DNA from: an uncultured Azospirillum sp.
GTDB taxonomy: Bacteria; Pseudomonadota; Alphaproteobacteria; RF32; CAG-239
Assembly: GCA_900542055.1 (NCBI GenBank)
Contig: UQMA01000014.1
Coordinates: 1-33,508 of the forward strand
Length of the DNA: 33,508 nt
Direction of reading: 5' to 3'
Part shown: piece after piece, positions 7,401 to 14,631 of the stretch
How positions within the stretch are numbered: the stretch's first letter is position 1
Layout of the letters: every line of letters starts with the position of its first letter
Translations under genes and position numbers: made by a program
Notes under the pieces: generated by a model
Databases searched by the model: none
Told to the model about the DNA's origin: nothing
The model's input: only the letters and a program-made list of their open reading frames with translations

Positions 7401-7718
7401 ATGGAAATATACTTATTTGTGGCTATGTTTCTTTTATATCTTGTCATGGCGGTATTTACCTCCAAACAGCTTATACGGCGGCTTTGGCTTGCATCTTTTT
7501 TAATTGCTTTTGCTATAACTGGCGTTGCTTTAAGCTTTTTGCGCTTTGAAAATCAGGATATTATGATGAATGCAGCGGAACTTAGCTGGTATTATATTTT
7601 GTATTTGTTTGCGGCGATAATGTTTGTTTTAGGGATAATCAACCTTTGGATTTTTCGCCGTGCGGCATGGCGGACATTATTTGAAGACAAAGATGACAAC
7701 TACAATGAAAAAAATTAA
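7401..7718 (+). CDS. Small three-helix membrane protein, unknown function
   Basis: Encodes 105 aa from the ATG at 7401, which has AAGGAG 8 nt upstream (an in-frame TTG one codon earlier is less likely). Hydrophobic segments lie at about residues 3-20, 28-46 and 64-86, followed by a charged C-terminal tail (RRAAWRTLFEDKDDNYNEKN). No family is recognised. Its stop codon overlaps, tail to tail, the stop codon of the minus-strand gene that follows, and no terminator hairpin separates them. Confidence 0.7.
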   Translation: MEIYLFVAMFLLYLVMAVFTSKQLIRRLWLASFLIAFAITGVALSFLRFENQDIMMNAAELSWYYILYLFAAIMFVLGIINLWIFRRAAWRTLFEDKDDNYNEKN

Positions 7719-8386
7719 CTGACCTTACGGATATAAATAGGCTGGCTGTTTTTTCCGATATGAATAAAATATTTATGTCTTCCCGGAAGCCTGAAATGTT
7801 CAGACGCGTTTAACACACGGCGGACTGTGTCGGCGTATCGACTATGTATGAAAAATGTGTCCTTATAGGGAGTGACTTTGGTAAACGGCAATTTACGAAC
7901 AGTAGACAATGCTTCTTCAAGGCTGTTCCATGTCGGCATGCCGACAAGGTCATGCTGCCACTGTTTAGGAATAAAGAATGCGCCTTCTTTTTCTATTTCT
8001 TTAATGCTTTTTCCTAGCAATAAAAGTAAGTTTTCATTTGTTTCTTCCATGTTATCGCTGGCATGGATTAAATTTTTGCCGAGCATTTGGCGATATGCTG
8101 CTTTGGCGGTTGAAACGGCAATATTTTTTCCATTTGAAAATTGGCAGTTTTTATCATGAACCAAAAGCGCCAAAAAAGGACCGCTGCCGACTTCTTTTGC
8201 TTTTTTTAAGCCTTTTGGCAGTTTTTTTCCGTAAAAACGAGCCAAATTACTTTCAAAAGCATCTTTTGACCAGCTTATTTCATAAGCTTGGAACAATTCA
8301 AATTTCTTTTTAATATCACCAATCAGGTTTTTTGCCATAAAGCGGGCATTTGCCCAGATGATGAATAAGTACAGTTCTTTTTCCAT
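7715..8386 (-). CDS. Uncharacterised soluble protein, possibly linked to surface polysaccharide
   Basis: Encodes 223 aa from the ATG at 8386 (MEKELYLF); an in-frame TTG lies two codons upstream. No signal peptide or membrane helix is seen. From memory, segments such as ELYLFIIWANAR, GSGPFLALLVHDKN and KNLIHASDNMEETNENLLLLLG resemble a family of hypothetical proteins from capsule and other glycan clusters, but I cannot name it. It is divergent from ugd-galE, which supply UDP-glucuronate and UDP-galactose type sugars, and this fits a glycan role. The C-terminal third is basic (LPGRHKYFIHIGKNSQPIYIRKVS). The function is unknown. Confidence 0.7.
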   Translation of the reverse strand: MEKELYLFIIWANARFMAKNLIGDIKKKFELFQAYEISWSKDAFESNLARFYGKKLPKGLKKAKEVGSGPFLALLVHDKNCQFSNGKNIAVSTAKAAYRQMLGKNLIHASDNMEETNENLLLLLGKSIKEIEKEGAFFIPKQWQHDLVGMPTWNSLEEALSTVRKLPFTKVTPYKDTFFIHSRYADTVRRVLNASEHFRLPGRHKYFIHIGKNSQPIYIRKVS

Positions 8387-8490
8387 TGGCAATCTTTATT
8401 AATAAAACCTCTCATAATATATATTCATTTATATGTTGGTGCAACATTATTTTCGGCAAATGAATAAAAAGTGCAAAAAATATTCTGAGC

Positions 8491-8518
8491 TTGTTTTTTC
8501 TTATGTTTAAGATATTAT
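8491..8518 (+). promoter_or_regulatory. Candidate promoter for ugd-galE
   Basis: TTGTTT (8491-8496), 16-nt spacer, TATTAT (8513-8518). Predicted start near 8525, 27 nt before the ugd ATG. Confidence 0.45.
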
Positions 8519-8551
8519 ACCAACAATATTAATAACATAAGGGTTATAAAA

Positions 8552-9862
8552 ATGAAATTGACTATAATCGGCACCGGATATGTGGGTTTACCCACTGGTG
8601 TGGGCTTTGCGGAACTTGGCAATGAAGTGGTTTGTGTTGATAAAATCGCCGATAAAATCGAACGACTGAATAAAGGTGAACTAACTTTGTTTGAGGACGG
8701 TTTGGAAGAATTGTTCAGCAAAAATGTCAAAAAAGGCAACATCCGCTTTACTCTTGATATGAAAAATGCCGTTCAAGGAGCAGATGTGGTAATGCTGGCA
8801 GTCGGCACGCCTCCGCACCCGATTACAAAAGAAGCGGATATGCAATATATCTATGCCGCCGCGGAAGAATTGGCTGAATATCTTGACGGTTATACGGTTG
8901 TGGCTACAAAATCGACCGTTCCGGTAGGCACGGGAGACGAAGTTGAAAAAATAATCCGAAAAGTGAATCCTAAAGCCGATTTTGATGTGGTTTCAATACC
9001 GGAATTTTTGCGTGAGGGCTTCGCTATTCATGACTTTTTTAATCCTGACAGAATAATTATCGGTGCAAATTCGGAACATGCGCGCGATGTTATGCTTAGA
9101 TTATACGCTCCATTCAAGGAAAAAAGCAAATTTTTGTTAGTAAAAAGGCGTTCGTCAGAAACCATAAAATATGCTTCAAATGCCTTTTTAGCTATGAAAA
9201 TACATTATATTAACGAAATGGCGGATTTTTGCGAACAATCAGGAGCTGATATTTTAGAAGTTGCCGAGGGAATGGGACTCGATTCAAGAATTGGCAAAAA
9301 ATTCTTAAATCCGGGGCCGGGGTACGGTGGTTCCTGTTTTCCAAAAGATACCAACGCTATGGCGCAGATGGCTCATAAATACGGTGTTCATTTAAGTTTG
9401 ATTGAAACAACAATTTCAAAAAATGATGAGCGCAAAATAAAAATGGGGCAGAGAGCTATTGCCGCTTTAAAAGAGCATCCTAACGGCAAAATAGCTGTGT
9501 TAGGATTGGCATTTAAAGGCGGAACCGATGATTGTCGCGAATCTCCGGCTATTGATATAATCAAAGAAATGATTAAGCACTCGCAAAATATTTGCGTGTA
9601 TGATCCTAAAGCTATGGAAAATGCCAAAAAAATTCTCGGAAATGCCGTTCAATACGCAAATTCGGCTGAAGAAGCTTGTAAAAACGCTGAAGTGTTAGTG
9701 GTTTTAACCGAGTGGGAAGATTTTCGCCGTCTGGATTTACACAGTCTGAAAAATGTTATGTCCGGAGCTAAAATTGTAGATTTGCGCAATATGTTTTCTG
9801 CGGACCAAGCAGAAAAGGAAGGTTTTGAATATCAGTGCATCGGAGAAAAATGTCATGGCTAA
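8552..9862 (+). CDS. ugd: UDP-glucose 6-dehydrogenase
   Basis: Oxidises UDP-glucose to UDP-glucuronate using two NAD+, feeding extracellular polysaccharide or LPS synthesis. The protein is 436 aa. The N-terminal Rossmann motif is GTGYVG (residues 7-12). Also visible are ATKSTVPVGT (about 118-127), the helix EFLREGFAIHDF (about 151-162), and the catalytic loop GYGGSCFPKDTNAM with the nucleophile Cys262. The C-terminal half has VLGLAFKGGTDDCRESPA, typical of the UDP-binding domain. UDP-N-acetyl-mannosamine or GDP-mannose dehydrogenases are related, but the motif set fits Ugd best. AAGGG lies 8 nt before the ATG. The stop overlaps galE by 8 nt. Confidence 0.93.
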   Translation: MKLTIIGTGYVGLPTGVGFAELGNEVVCVDKIADKIERLNKGELTLFEDGLEELFSKNVKKGNIRFTLDMKNAVQGADVVMLAVGTPPHPITKEADMQYIYAAAEELAEYLDGYTVVATKSTVPVGTGDEVEKIIRKVNPKADFDVVSIPEFLREGFAIHDFFNPDRIIIGANSEHARDVMLRLYAPFKEKSKFLLVKRRSSETIKYASNAFLAMKIHYINEMADFCEQSGADILEVAEGMGLDSRIGKKFLNPGPGYGGSCFPKDTNAMAQMAHKYGVHLSLIETTISKNDERKIKMGQRAIAALKEHPNGKIAVLGLAFKGGTDDCRESPAIDIIKEMIKHSQNICVYDPKAMENAKKILGNAVQYANSAEEACKNAEVLVVLTEWEDFRRLDLHSLKNVMSGAKIVDLRNMFSADQAEKEGFEYQCIGEKCHG

Positions 9863-10814
9863 TGTTTTGGTTGTCGGCGGAGCCGGATATATAGGAGCGC
9901 ATGTTGTCAAAGAATTGTTGAAAAATGAGTTTAATGTTTGTGTGTTTGATGATTTATCAAGCGGACACGAAATAAACTTGTTTAAATCGGCGAACTTCAT
10001 CAAAGGAAGTATTTTGGATTATCCTGCATTGAGCAAAGCCATGCAGGGAATGGACGCTGTTATATTTCTGGCAGCTAAAAAAGCTGTCGGTGAATCGATG
10101 GAAAAGCCGGAAAAATATGCTTTGAACAATATCAGCGGTGCGGTTAACGTGCTGAATGCAATGTCAGAAAATGGTGTTAAAGCTCTTGTTTTTTCATCAT
10201 CAGCAGCTGTTTATGGTACTCCGATTTATACGCCGGTTGATGAAAAACATCCGTTGAATCCTCTTAATTTTTATGGTTTTACCAAAGTCGAAACAGAACG
10301 TATGATGGAATGGTATGATCGCTTAAAGGGGGTTAGATATGCTTCTTTACGCTACTTTAATGCCGCCGGATATGATGAAGAAGGTGATGTGAAAGGAAAA
10401 GATGCCAATCCGCAAAATCTGTTGCCGATAATTATGGAAGTGGCGACCGGAAAGCGTGATTGCTTGTATGTATTTGGTAATGATTATGAAACCCGTGATG
10501 GTACTTGCGTGCGTGATTATATCCATGTCAGTGATTTGGCAACGGCGCATGTAGCGGCGATAAAACGTTTGTTAAACGGCGGAGAATCTTTGATTGTAAA
10601 TCTGGGAACCAACCACGGAACAACGGTTAAAGAAGTTATAAACGCAGCCGAAAAGGTTTTGGAACGCAAACTTCCGGTTAAATATGTCGGTCGGCGTGCC
10701 GGTGATCCTGCCTTTTTAACGGCTTCTAATCAAAAGGCTTTTGAAGAATTGGGATGGAAACCTGAACATCTGGATATTGAAGATATTGTCCGCAGTTTTT
10801 TGAAAATATACTAG
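9855..10814 (+). CDS. galE: UDP-glucose 4-epimerase
   Basis: Interconverts UDP-glucose and UDP-galactose (or the N-acetyl forms) with bound NAD+. The protein is 319 aa from the ATG at 9855, which overlaps the ugd stop (ATGGCTAA); a longer frame upstream would sit inside ugd and is not needed. SDR motifs are clear: GGAGYIGAH (residues 8-16), FLAAKKAVGES, FSSSAAVYG with the catalytic Ser, and the Tyr140-x3-Lys144 pair (YGFTK). RYFNAAGYD and RDYIHVSDLA are GalE signatures. Together with ugd it makes a two-gene nucleotide-sugar operon. A 4-epimerase for another UDP-sugar cannot be excluded. Confidence 0.92.
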   Translation: MANVLVVGGAGYIGAHVVKELLKNEFNVCVFDDLSSGHEINLFKSANFIKGSILDYPALSKAMQGMDAVIFLAAKKAVGESMEKPEKYALNNISGAVNVLNAMSENGVKALVFSSSAAVYGTPIYTPVDEKHPLNPLNFYGFTKVETERMMEWYDRLKGVRYASLRYFNAAGYDEEGDVKGKDANPQNLLPIIMEVATGKRDCLYVFGNDYETRDGTCVRDYIHVSDLATAHVAAIKRLLNGGESLIVNLGTNHGTTVKEVINAAEKVLERKLPVKYVGRRAGDPAFLTASNQKAFEELGWKPEHLDIEDIVRSFLKIY

Positions 10815-10872
10815 ACAAAAAACGTTTTTTTACATATTATAATAGTGTAAAAACTATAAAATATAAATTATT

Positions 10873-11118
10873 ATGAAAGCAGAAATTAAAAAAGAAGTTT
10901 ACTCTATCTTCAATAAATCTTTTGGTTATGATATCAAGGATATTGAAGAAAAAGAAACCTTAAAGCATGATTTGGCTTTGGACAGTCTGGATATTCTCGC
11001 TTTGGAAATGGAGCTTGAAACATATTTCGGTCCGCTTCCAAATTTGGATGAATTATGCTGTAATCCAAAGACAACAGTCGGTGATTTGCTTGATTTTTTA
11101 TGCAAAGCAAAATCCTAA
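10873..11118 (+). CDS. Acyl carrier protein-like protein 1
   Basis: Encodes 81 aa. Helix I is followed by ALDSLDILALEMELE, in which Ser38 of the DSL motif is the expected phosphopantetheine site. The third-helix region differs from housekeeping ACP (YFGPLPNLDELCCNPKTTVGDLLDFL), with two adjacent Cys residues. It probably carries acyl groups for a special pathway rather than bulk fatty acid synthesis. No synthase or transferase lies next to it. It follows galE by 58 nt with a TATAAT at 10838-10843 but no convincing -35 element, and no Shine-Dalgarno (ATAAATTATTATG). A terminator follows. Confidence 0.85.
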   Translation: MKAEIKKEVYSIFNKSFGYDIKDIEEKETLKHDLALDSLDILALEMELETYFGPLPNLDELCCNPKTTVGDLLDFLCKAKS

Positions 11119-11133
11119 ATTAGATCAGCTTTA

Positions 11134-11177
11134 CAAAAAAATAACTCCTTACCAGAATGGTAGGAGTTATTTTTTTA
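11134..11177. terminator. Bidirectional terminator
   Basis: AATAACTCCTTACC pairs with GGTAGGAGTTATT around a 5-nt loop, with A- and T-runs on each side. The stop codon of the minus-strand lipoprotein gene lies in its T-run, so both converging genes end here. Confidence 0.9.
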
Positions 11178-11474
11178 CTCTGCATCGTGAAACTCGCAGT
11201 CTACTAAGTTGACAAGTTGACCGTAGCTGTCGATTTCGTAAGTGATTTCATCACCTTCGCGCAGCAAAGAAAATTTGCCGGAATACTTGACATTGCGAAA
11301 AGTAATAATATTACCATCGCTCAACAAAATAGCGCTGCAGGTTCCACCTTCCAGATAACGCTCAATTCGCGTAATTGATGCTGTTTTTTGTGTTGTTTTA
11401 GTGTCGGAACTGCTGGAACAGGAAGTTACGACCAAACATAAAGCAAGCAGCATGATTTTAAAAAAATGTTTCAT
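11175..11474 (-). CDS. Small lipoprotein, unknown function
   Basis: Encodes 99 aa. A hydrophobic leader ends in a lipobox Val16-Thr17-Ser18-Cys19, so the mature protein starts at a lipidated Cys followed by a Ser-rich linker (SSSSDTKTTQKT). The remaining 65 residues look like a compact beta-rich domain (TCSAILLSDGNIITFRNV, FSLLREGDEITYEI) with two Cys that could pair. Membrane anchoring on the periplasmic side is inferred from the lipobox. No Shine-Dalgarno is visible before the ATG (leader ends ATATTATTATG). It lies between the two ACP genes on the opposite strand, and the family is not recognised. Confidence 0.75.
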   Translation of the reverse strand: MKHFFKIMLLALCLVVTSCSSSSDTKTTQKTASITRIERYLEGGTCSAILLSDGNIITFRNVKYSGKFSLLREGDEITYEIDSYGQLVNLVDCEFHDAE

Positions 11475-11543
11475 AATAATATATTTTTAATTGTTTAACT
11501 GAAACAATTATATGCTTTATATGTTTTTTTGTCAATAAAAAAC

Positions 11544-11572
11544 TGGACAAAAATATTCTTTTGTGTTAAATA
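11544..11572 (+). promoter_or_regulatory. Candidate promoter for the second ACP gene
   Basis: TGGACA (11544-11549), 17-nt spacer, TAAATA (11567-11572). A start near 11579 leaves about 29 nt of leader and rules out the longer in-frame start at 11563. Confidence 0.45.
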
Positions 11573-11607
11573 TTTTAATGTTTTACTTAATTAATAATAA
11601 ATTATTT

Positions 11608-11856
11608 ATGAGCAGAATTGAATTTATAGATGAAAAAGTGCGTGAAGCCGTGAGAAAAGTTTCTTCCTTTGAACTTGACAATGTGGAAGATGACGACAAA
11701 TTGCACGACGATTTGGCTCTCGAAAGTTTGGAACTTGTCGAATTGGCCATGGAGCTTGAAAAAAAGTTTGGCATTGAATTGTCAGACGATGAGTGTGAAA
11801 CTTTTGACGAAATCACTGTCAAACAGTTGATTACATTGGTAAAAAGCAAACTTTAA
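11608..11856 (+). CDS. Acyl carrier protein-like protein 2
   Basis: Encodes 82 aa from MSRIEF. ALESLELVELAMELEKKFGIELSDDE matches the ACP helix II core, with Ser40 of the ESL motif as the expected phosphopantetheine attachment site (DSL in most ACPs). It is acidic and closer to housekeeping ACP than the protein at 10873, but it lacks the usual fabG/fabF neighbours. The frame is open for 15 more codons upstream, but a promoter match covers that part. The ATG follows an A/T-only leader (AATAATAAATTATTTATG) with no Shine-Dalgarno. A terminator follows at once. Confidence 0.88.
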   Translation: MSRIEFIDEKVREAVRKVSSFELDNVEDDDKLHDDLALESLELVELAMELEKKFGIELSDDECETFDEITVKQLITLVKSKL

Positions 11857-11870
11857 TTTGTTTGTCGGTT

Positions 11871-11908
11871 AAAAAAAAGCAGACTATCGTTAAGATAGCC
11901 TGCTTTTT
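11871..11908. terminator. Bidirectional terminator
   Basis: GCAG-a-CTATC pairs with GATAG-c-CTGC around GTTAA, flanked by A8 and T6. It serves the ACP gene (+) and the outer-membrane protein gene (-). Confidence 0.9.
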
Positions 11909-11916
11909 TCTTGTTA

Positions 11917-12789
11917 TTACAGATTAAACAATTCTGAATAGGCAAATGATAAGCCAATCATAAAATTGCTTCCGGTTTTGCCGACTTCGCGTGCCTCGCC
12001 CTGAAAATATTGCACATAAGGCGCAAGGCTGAACTGATTGCGGATTTTAACATCCATACGTCCGATAACGCTTAATTCGTATTTGAGGTCGGTTCCGACA
12101 TATTCACTATAAGTTAAGTAGTCGCGGTAATAGCCTTCAAGCTGAAATTTTACCTGATCGGAATTCACAAATTCGCTGCGCCAACCAATTTCATAAGCGG
12201 CTTTGGTGTTGCGATCATCGCTGTATGTCATGTCATATTCGCCAACTGCTGCGGCGTAGAGTTCTTTGATGATATCGCCGTTAAATACTTTTATACCGCC
12301 TTTGCCGCGTACGATTTTTTGCAGCGGGGCTGGTTTGTTGGCCTTAAATTCTGTTTGATAAGCTGCGCTTACGAAAGGACCGATATCGGCGTTATCTGCT
12401 TCAAAAGACCAAATTTTGCGGTTGTAATCTGTTGTAAACAAAATTTGGTCTGCATCTTCATTGGTGGTTGTGTCGTCATCGACGGGTCTGATTTTTGTTC
12501 GTCCGTATTCGGCAAACAAACTGTTGTTCCATTGCCAATCCGGTTGCTCATATTCAAGCACAAAATCAAACACGCCTTTTATCATTGTTTGGCTGTCGGC
12601 GCTCAATTGTGAATTTGGATTATCTGTGTAATATTTTGCATTTTGCACTTCGGTTGAAGCCATTTCTAAAGCAATGCGGCGGAAATTAGCGCGCAAATCG
12701 CTTAAATTTTTGTTTTCAGCAAAGACAGGGGAGGCAATAAAAGCGCTGAAAAGCAATATTGCCGGTAAAAATTTTTTGGTTTTAGTCAT
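11917..12789 (-). CDS. Probable outer-membrane beta-barrel protein
   Basis: Encodes 290 aa. Residues 1-24 are a Sec signal peptide ending SPVFA. The mature part alternates polar and hydrophobic residues in strand-length segments rich in Tyr, Trp and Phe (VFDFVLEYEQPDWQWNNSLFAEYG, FQLEGYYRDYLTYSEYVGTDLKYEL, SLAPYVQYFQ, NFMIGLSFAYSELFNL), as in 10-12-stranded barrels of the DUF481/DUF3078 kind. The last residue is Leu rather than the usual Phe, which weakens the BamA signal match slightly. It is transcribed alone. Function is not deducible; an outer-membrane place is inferred from the fold pattern. Confidence 0.65.
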   Translation of the reverse strand: MTKTKKFLPAILLFSAFIASPVFAENKNLSDLRANFRRIALEMASTEVQNAKYYTDNPNSQLSADSQTMIKGVFDFVLEYEQPDWQWNNSLFAEYGRTKIRPVDDDTTTNEDADQILFTTDYNRKIWSFEADNADIGPFVSAAYQTEFKANKPAPLQKIVRGKGGIKVFNGDIIKELYAAAVGEYDMTYSDDRNTKAAYEIGWRSEFVNSDQVKFQLEGYYRDYLTYSEYVGTDLKYELSVIGRMDVKIRNQFSLAPYVQYFQGEAREVGKTGSNFMIGLSFAYSELFNL

Positions 12790-12898
12790 TTGGGTCCCAT
12801 ATTTATAGTTATGATTTTTGCCCTAAAATAAGAAAAAACGACAAACTTGACAAGCAAAAAAATATATAATAAACAATTTATTAACAAAGGAGAATAAA

Positions 12899-13435
12899 AT
12901 GAATGTTGACTCTTTAGCTGATGTTGTCTGCTGCTTGAAAGATGTTGTGCGAACAGGGTGGATAAAACGTGATGTTGAAAATCCGGAATCTGTTGCCGAC
13001 CACACTTATGGTTTGTGTTTGTTGGTGCTGCTTATGTGTCCGGACAATCTTAATAAGTTGAAATGTTTTGAATTTGCAGTTGTTCATGATTTAGCTGAAG
13101 CGCTCACCGGAGATTATACGCCTGAAGACACACCGGCAAAAGAAGAAAAATATCGTTTGGAAATTGAGGCTATTCATAAGATTGCACAAAAAATCGACAA
13201 TTCAACATTGCCTCAATTGTTTTCTGAATATGAAAAACAAGATACTCCGGAAGCACGATTTGTAAAACAAATGGATAAATTAGAGGTTGTTTTGCAGGCG
13301 CGCTATTATGATAACAACCACCGCAGCAGCTATTGGAATAAGCATAAAGGGGCGTGGAAGACATTGTTTGAAGAGTTTGAAAGCAATGCTTGCAAAGTTT
13401 TAGATGAAAATTTGCAACAATTTTTAAAAAAGTGA
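12899..13435 (+). CDS. HD-domain 5'-deoxynucleotidase-like protein (YfbR/HDDC2 family)
   Basis: Encodes 178 aa, typical of the family. Metal-binding HD residues are visible: His35 in ESVADHTYG, His63-Asp64 in VVHDLAEALTGD with Glu67 and Asp72, and Asp126 in KQMDKLEV. Family members hydrolyse deoxynucleoside 5'-monophosphates and act in nucleotide salvage or pool control; the exact substrate is not visible. The opening RTGWIKRDVENPESVADH is characteristic of this group. AAAGGAG precedes the ATG by 6 nt. A TTGACA at 12847 and TATAAT at 12865 are nearby, but their spacing is too short for a normal promoter. Confidence 0.85.
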   Translation: MNVDSLADVVCCLKDVVRTGWIKRDVENPESVADHTYGLCLLVLLMCPDNLNKLKCFEFAVVHDLAEALTGDYTPEDTPAKEEKYRLEIEAIHKIAQKIDNSTLPQLFSEYEKQDTPEARFVKQMDKLEVVLQARYYDNNHRSSYWNKHKGAWKTLFEEFESNACKVLDENLQQFLKK

Positions 13436-13445
13436 AAAAATGTTC

Positions 13446-13474
13446 TTGACAAGTGGAAAAAATAACCTTAAAAG
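13446..13474 (+). promoter_or_regulatory. tRNA-Met promoter
   Basis: Consensus TTGACA (13446-13451), 17-nt spacer, TAAAAG (13469-13474). Predicted start near 13481, about 10 nt before the mature tRNA. Confidence 0.7.
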
Positions 13475-13490
13475 ATAACAAGTTTTTGAT

Positions 13491-13567
13491 GGCGGGGTAG
13501 CTCAGTTGGTTAGAGCAGCGGAATCATAATCCGCGTGTCGTTGGTTCGAATCCGACCCTCGCTACCA
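13491..13567 (+). tRNA. tRNA-Met (CAU anticodon)
   Basis: A full cloverleaf of 77 nt including encoded CCA. Acceptor GGCGGGG pairs with CCTCGCT (G1-U72 and G5-U68 wobbles). The D-arm is GCTCAGTTGGTTAGAGC, the anticodon stem GCGGA/TCCGC holds loop ATCATAA, and the T-arm is GTTGG-TTCGAAT-CCGAC. It is not the initiator: the three G-C pairs next to the anticodon loop are missing. The CAU anticodon could also be the lysidine-modified tRNA-Ile2, but the anticodon arm resembles elongator Met tRNAs of alphaproteobacteria. Confidence 0.9.
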
Positions 13568-13577
13568 CTTAAAAATC

Positions 13578-13611
13578 AAGGCTTTCAGAAAAATCTGAGA
13601 GCCTTTTTTTA
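13578..13611 (+). terminator. Terminator after tRNA-Met
   Basis: AAGGCTTTCAGA pairs with TCTGAGAGCCTT around AAAA with one T-G mismatch, followed by a T7 run. Confidence 0.88.
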
Positions 13612-13737
13612 TTTGCTGCTGTTTGTTTTCTGTTTTTAGTTTTATGTTCGACAAAAATATTGCCAAATATAAAAAATGAGAGTATAAATAAAACTGTCAA
13701 ATAGCTATTAGTATATTATTTTAATAAAATTTAAATT

Positions 13738-14031
13738 ATGGAAGCTATCAAAAAAATGTTTTCATTTTCCAATTTGGCTAAAAAGTCATGTTGGAAGCGT
13801 TTGCTTTTGCCAGACAATGCGGTTAATTTGGCTCTGGTCGTGTTAATAGTTTCTTTTTGCTGCTACAAAGGATTTTTTTCTGATGCCTTAGCAGATGAAG
13901 CTATGATTTGGAGATCAATTTTTGATTTCGGGCTGAGTGCGCTCTGCTTGTGTGTAATCCTTGTCGTTTGCTCTACCAGTGCCGAAAGACCATGTCTGTG
14001 GGATCCAAATTTCATTAACAAGAAAAAGTAA
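13738..14031 (+). CDS. Small two-helix membrane protein, unknown function
   Basis: Encodes 97 aa with a basic, amphipathic N-terminus (MEAIKKMFSFSNLAKKSCWKR), a helix at about residues 28-46, a short acidic loop, and a second helix at about 62-81 rich in Cys (LSALCLCVILVVCSTS). Six Cys in under 100 residues is unusual. The family is not recognised. The start has an A/T-only leader with no Shine-Dalgarno. A strong terminator begins 2 nt after the stop, so it is a single-gene unit. Confidence 0.6.
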   Translation: MEAIKKMFSFSNLAKKSCWKRLLLPDNAVNLALVVLIVSFCCYKGFFSDALADEAMIWRSIFDFGLSALCLCVILVVCSTSAERPCLWDPNFINKKK

Positions 14032-14032
14032 T

Positions 14033-14075
14033 AAAAAAAGAGTTTTTGTCTTGAAGGCAAAAACTCTTTTTTTTG
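14033..14075 (+). terminator. Terminator after the 13738 gene
   Basis: AAAAAAAGAGTTTTTG pairs with CAAAAACTCTTTTTTT around a short loop, ending in T8. The stem is near perfect. Confidence 0.9.
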
Positions 14076-14100
14076 TGCGAGATAAATCAAATCTATACAA

Positions 14101-14133
14101 AAAATCCTTAATACTCAAAGTATTAAGGATTTT
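14101..14133. terminator. Perfect 15-bp hairpin with a 3-nt loop
   Basis: AAAATCCTTAATACT, then CAA, then the exact reverse complement. It has T4 ends on both strands. It sits 25 nt past another terminator and 14 nt from the end of the decayed minus-strand gene, so it may be that gene's terminator. Confidence 0.7.
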
Positions 14134-14147
14134 AAATGAATTAAAGG

Positions 14148-14516
14148 CTATTGCAGTTTTATTGATAAAAGCCAGCGAGCCTGTTTTTCTTTTTCAATAT
14201 CGTCAATATCCGACTAAAAATTCGGTTTGAGAACAATCTTTACCGATTTTTTTCTGCGTTCTTCTTCTTTTTGGATGATTTCTTGCAACTTCAAAAGAGA
14301 AATTTGTTTATTCTCTATCCAGTTTTGCAACATGTTTTCCGGTTTTACATTTCAAAGCTGAAAGTACTTTTGCAGTTTTTCGCACTTTTCATCATTGGAA
14401 AGCCAGCACAGCTGTTTTATCCAATAATCCATAATTTTTTCTCTCGTCATTCCGAGTGATTTGATAAAACTTTCCAGTTTTTCAAAAGAAGTGTCAAATA
14501 CGATAATGTGTAAAAT
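14148..14516 (-). pseudogene. Decayed gene with in-frame stops and a probable frameshift
   Basis: One minus-strand frame reads as convincing protein for about 98 codons (SFEKLESFIKSLGMTREKI..., DYWIKQLCWLSNDEKCEKLQ, NWIENKQISLLKLQEIIQ, a basic KEEEERRKKSVKIVLKPN stretch) but is broken by TGA at 14352-14354 and TAG at 14214-14216 before a final TAG at 14148-14150. Upstream the frame closes at 14517-14519, while a plausible ATG at 14537-14539 is in another frame, suggesting a frameshift as well. TGA is an ordinary stop elsewhere in the window (pheS), so recoding is unlikely. Family unknown. The 5' boundary is uncertain. Confidence 0.55.
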
Positions 14517-14586
14517 TTAAGTTTGTAAAATATATTCATAAAAATTTTTGTAAAAAAAGTACTATACTGTTTTTGTTGTATTTTCA

Positions 14587-14623
14587 AGAAAAAAGCTCTG
14601 CCTTTTTTGAGGGCAGAGCTTTG
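14587..14623 (-). terminator. Terminator after the 14632-15051 gene
   Basis: AAAGCTCTGCC pairs with GGCAGAGCTTT, with a T-run on the minus strand side. Confidence 0.85.
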
Positions 14624-14631
14624 ACGTTTTT

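Noticed and set aside
12789..12805. Four-codon upstream frame (MGPK, stop overlapping the barrel-protein ATG)
   Set aside because: Too short to judge and easily due to chance.
13491..13567. Initiator tRNA or tRNA-Ile2
   Set aside because: The three G-C pairs of initiator tRNA are absent; Ile2 cannot be strictly excluded, but the anticodon arm fits elongator Met better.
14340..14360. Recoded TGA (Trp or selenocysteine) in the broken minus-strand frame
   Set aside because: TGA is a normal stop elsewhere in the window, a TAG also interrupts the frame, and no SECIS-like hairpin follows.
14271..14459. Plus-strand reading frame opposite the decayed gene
   Set aside because: No ribosome site, and the coding signal is clearly on the minus strand.
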